Source: an uncultured Prevotellaceae bacterium
GTDB taxonomy: Bacteria > Bacteroidota > Bacteroidia > Bacteroidales > Muribaculaceae
NCBI GenBank assembly: GCA_945645715.1
Contig: CALZFJ010000013.1
Coordinates: forward strand, 1 to 14,576
DNA length: 14,576 nt
Reading direction: 5' to 3'
Shown: piece after piece, positions 13,741 to 14,576 of the stretch
Layout: every line of letters begins with the position of its first letter
How positions within the stretch are numbered: position 1 is the first letter of the stretch
Notes under the pieces: generated by a model
Told to the model about the DNA's origin: nothing
Database searches by the model: none
Seen by the model: the letters and a program-made list of their open reading frames with translations, nothing else
Position numbers and translations under genes: made by a program

Positions 13741-13766
13741 CAAATTCAATTTTCAAATTCAATTTT
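13741..13766. repeat. Perfect 13-bp tandem duplication
   Basis: CAAATTCAATTTT occurs at 13741-13753 and again at 13754-13766, with no spacer. It sits between the predicted -7 element and the short ORF upstream of the methyltransferase gene, and so lies around or just inside the transcript start. Confidence 0.85.
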
Positions 13767-13769
13767 TCA

Positions 13770-13801
13770 CAAATTTATTTCATTTTCCTTTCATATCCAA
13801 A
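13770..13801 (-). promoter_or_regulatory. Predicted promoter for the remnant ORF-methyltransferase transcript
   Basis: On the minus strand TTTG (13801-13798) and TAAATTTG (13777-13770) are separated by 20 bp, a full match to the Bacteroidota consensus. Another TAnnTTTG (TATATTTG at 13819-13812) lies further upstream without a good -33 element. Confidence 0.6.
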
Positions 13802-14041
13802 ATTTGCACTCCAAATATAACTTATTTAGTGTTGTTCATAATGATTCACAACATTGTTAATAACGCGTGAATTGATATTGATAAGTTATTTGAAAAAACT
13901 TGGCTAAAAATTTGGCAATGGCTATTCTTTTGCCATATAAAAATGCCTTATTTCACCTCCAAAAAAGTTAGCAAATAGTTTTATCGCACTTTTCAACACC
14001 AATTTCACTACTTATTGATAGGTGATTAGGTGGAAATTTAT

Positions 14042-14049
14042 TAACTTTG
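14042..14049 (+). promoter_or_regulatory. Predicted -7 element for nadA
   Basis: TAACTTTG matches TAnnTTTG and lies 207 nt upstream of the nadA start. The only TTG nearby (14015-14017) is 24 bp away, longer than the usual spacing. If used, transcription starts within the box cluster and gives a leader of about 200 nt. Confidence 0.35.
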
Positions 14050-14256
14050 CGCATTATTAACAGCTTGTGAATAAATATGGCAACTTGCTGATTGATACAC
14101 CCGAAGATTGTTGATAATATATTAGCATATCGGTGTGATTTATTAATAACTTAAAAAACAAATAATTCGGCTAAAAGTTATCAAAGCTATTAACAGCCAT
14201 ATATTATCATCATAAGAATTAAGTTTTTAAGAAAAAAATAAAAAATAAAATTATAT

Positions 14257-14576
14257 ATGATTAGTGTTGAAAAAGGTTACGTTGATGCACCGATTCCCGA
14301 AGGCATCGACTTGCGCAGCGAGATTATCCGCCTGAAGCGCGAGAAGAATGCCGTGATTATGGCGCACTATTATCAGCGCCCGGAGATTCAGGATATTGCC
14401 GATGAGATTGGCGACAGTCTGGCTCTGGCGCAAATGGCTGCACGCAGCGATGCTTCTATCATTGTGCTCTGCGGTGTGCACTTCATGGGCGAGACTGCAA
14501 AGATTCTCTGCCCCGACAAGAAGGTGATTGTTCCCGATATGAATGCAGGTTGCAGCCTTGCTGACAGCTGTCCGGC
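14257..14576 (+). CDS. nadA: Quinolinate synthase NadA, N-terminal part (runs off right edge)
   Basis: The 106 complete codons visible match quinolinate synthase, the [4Fe-4S] enzyme that condenses iminoaspartate with dihydroxyacetone phosphate to quinolinate in de novo NAD synthesis. Visible family segments are NAVIMAHYYQRPEIQDIAD (31-49, active-site H37), GVHFMGETAKIL and PDMNAGCSLADSCP (93-106), where C99 is the first of the three cluster cysteines. The remaining two cysteines and the third domain lie outside the window. The ATG at 14257 gives a normal N-terminus and is preceded by a long A/T-only leader with no Shine-Dalgarno sequence. Partner genes nadB and nadC are not in the window. 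On the plus strand this gene has more G than C, unlike the genes to its left. Confidence 0.93.
   Translation, partial: MISVEKGYVDAPIPEGIDLRSEIIRLKREKNAVIMAHYYQRPEIQDIADEIGDSLALAQMAARSDASIIVLCGVHFMGETAKILCPDKKVIVPDMNAGCSLADSCP

Larger units (their letters stand above)
13738..14256. other. 519-bp AT-rich spacer with DnaA-box-like sites (origin candidate)
   Basis: No coding sequence or RNA gene was recognised. Box-like 9-mers are TGTTAATAA (13855-13863), TATTGATAA (13876-13884), TTATTGATA (14012-14020), TTATTAACA (14054-14062), TGTGAATAA (14066-14074, a strict TTATNCACA in reverse), TGTTGATAA (14109-14117), TTATCAAAG (14178-14186) and CTATTAACA (14187-14195). The pair at 14054/14066 repeats the first two boxes of the composite module. 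The last 60 nt before nadA are nearly pure A/T, the kind of sequence that melts easily. The promoters at 13770-13801 and 14042-14049 lie inside it. No replication gene is present, so an origin is only a candidate reading. Confidence 0.5.

Noticed and set aside
13913..13936. Hairpin TGGCAA...TTGCCA as a terminator
   Set aside because: The 6-bp stem with an 11-nt loop is weak, has no T-run, and no gene ends nearby.
11063..14256. CRISPR-like array
   Set aside because: The repeated 9-mers occur in both orientations at irregular distances and lack constant repeats with unique spacers; no cas gene is present.

Overview
The window looks like chromosomal DNA from a member of the Bacteroidales, probably a gut Muribaculaceae- or Prevotella-like bacterium. 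The evidence is a PorZ-type propeller protein, several copies of the Bacteroidota -7 promoter element TAnnTTTG (some with a TTG about 20 bp upstream), near absence of Shine-Dalgarno sequences, an FHS-family sugar transporter, an XRE-cupin regulator beside an acyl-CoA synthetase, and moderate-GC genes in AT-rich spacers. The genus cannot be fixed from the sequence alone.

Layout. 1-1367 (minus) is the 5' part of a porZ-like gene running off the left edge. It diverges from a HAD phosphatase gene (1493-2335), which is followed 20 nt later by an orphan sensor histidine kinase gene (2356-3570). A perfect 18-bp hairpin terminator and a 30-nt alternating purine-pyrimidine tract separate the kinase from a convergent pair: XRE-cupin regulator (5370-5927) then acyl-CoA synthetase (3669-5330), both minus. 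A 395-bp spacer leads into a tight plus-strand trio with 4- and 7-nt gaps: a winged-helix/nuclease-like protein of unknown function (6323-7054), an LTA-synthase-like membrane protein with altered active-site columns (7059-9047), and a FucP-like MFS transporter (9055-10266). yaaA (10274-11062, minus) converges on the transporter.

From about 10.6 to 14.2 kb the genes are ordinary: yaaA, a secreted alpha/beta hydrolase (11478-12830), a SpoU/TrmH RNA methyltransferase (13085-13624, minus), and the start of nadA (14257 to the right edge). The spacers between them are not ordinary. They carry many copies of a 9-mer resembling a relaxed DnaA box (TTATYRACA, with some strict TTATNCACA). These are arranged in a composite module, one box forward and then two reversed boxes one helical turn apart, seen three times in full and once in part. 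Two of the modules lie inside an 87-bp diverged direct repeat, and one sits in a 42-nt near-perfect palindrome. The AT-rich 519-bp spacer before nadA also coincides with an apparent G/C skew reversal by hand count. My leading hypothesis is an origin-like region or another DnaA-type binding array. Neither is proven.

A 38-codon ORF (13621-13737) directly upstream of the methyltransferase, overlapping it by ATGA, looks like the severed N-terminus of an HI0074/HEPN-type nucleotidyltransferase partner protein. No tRNA, rRNA, CRISPR array or insertion sequence was seen.
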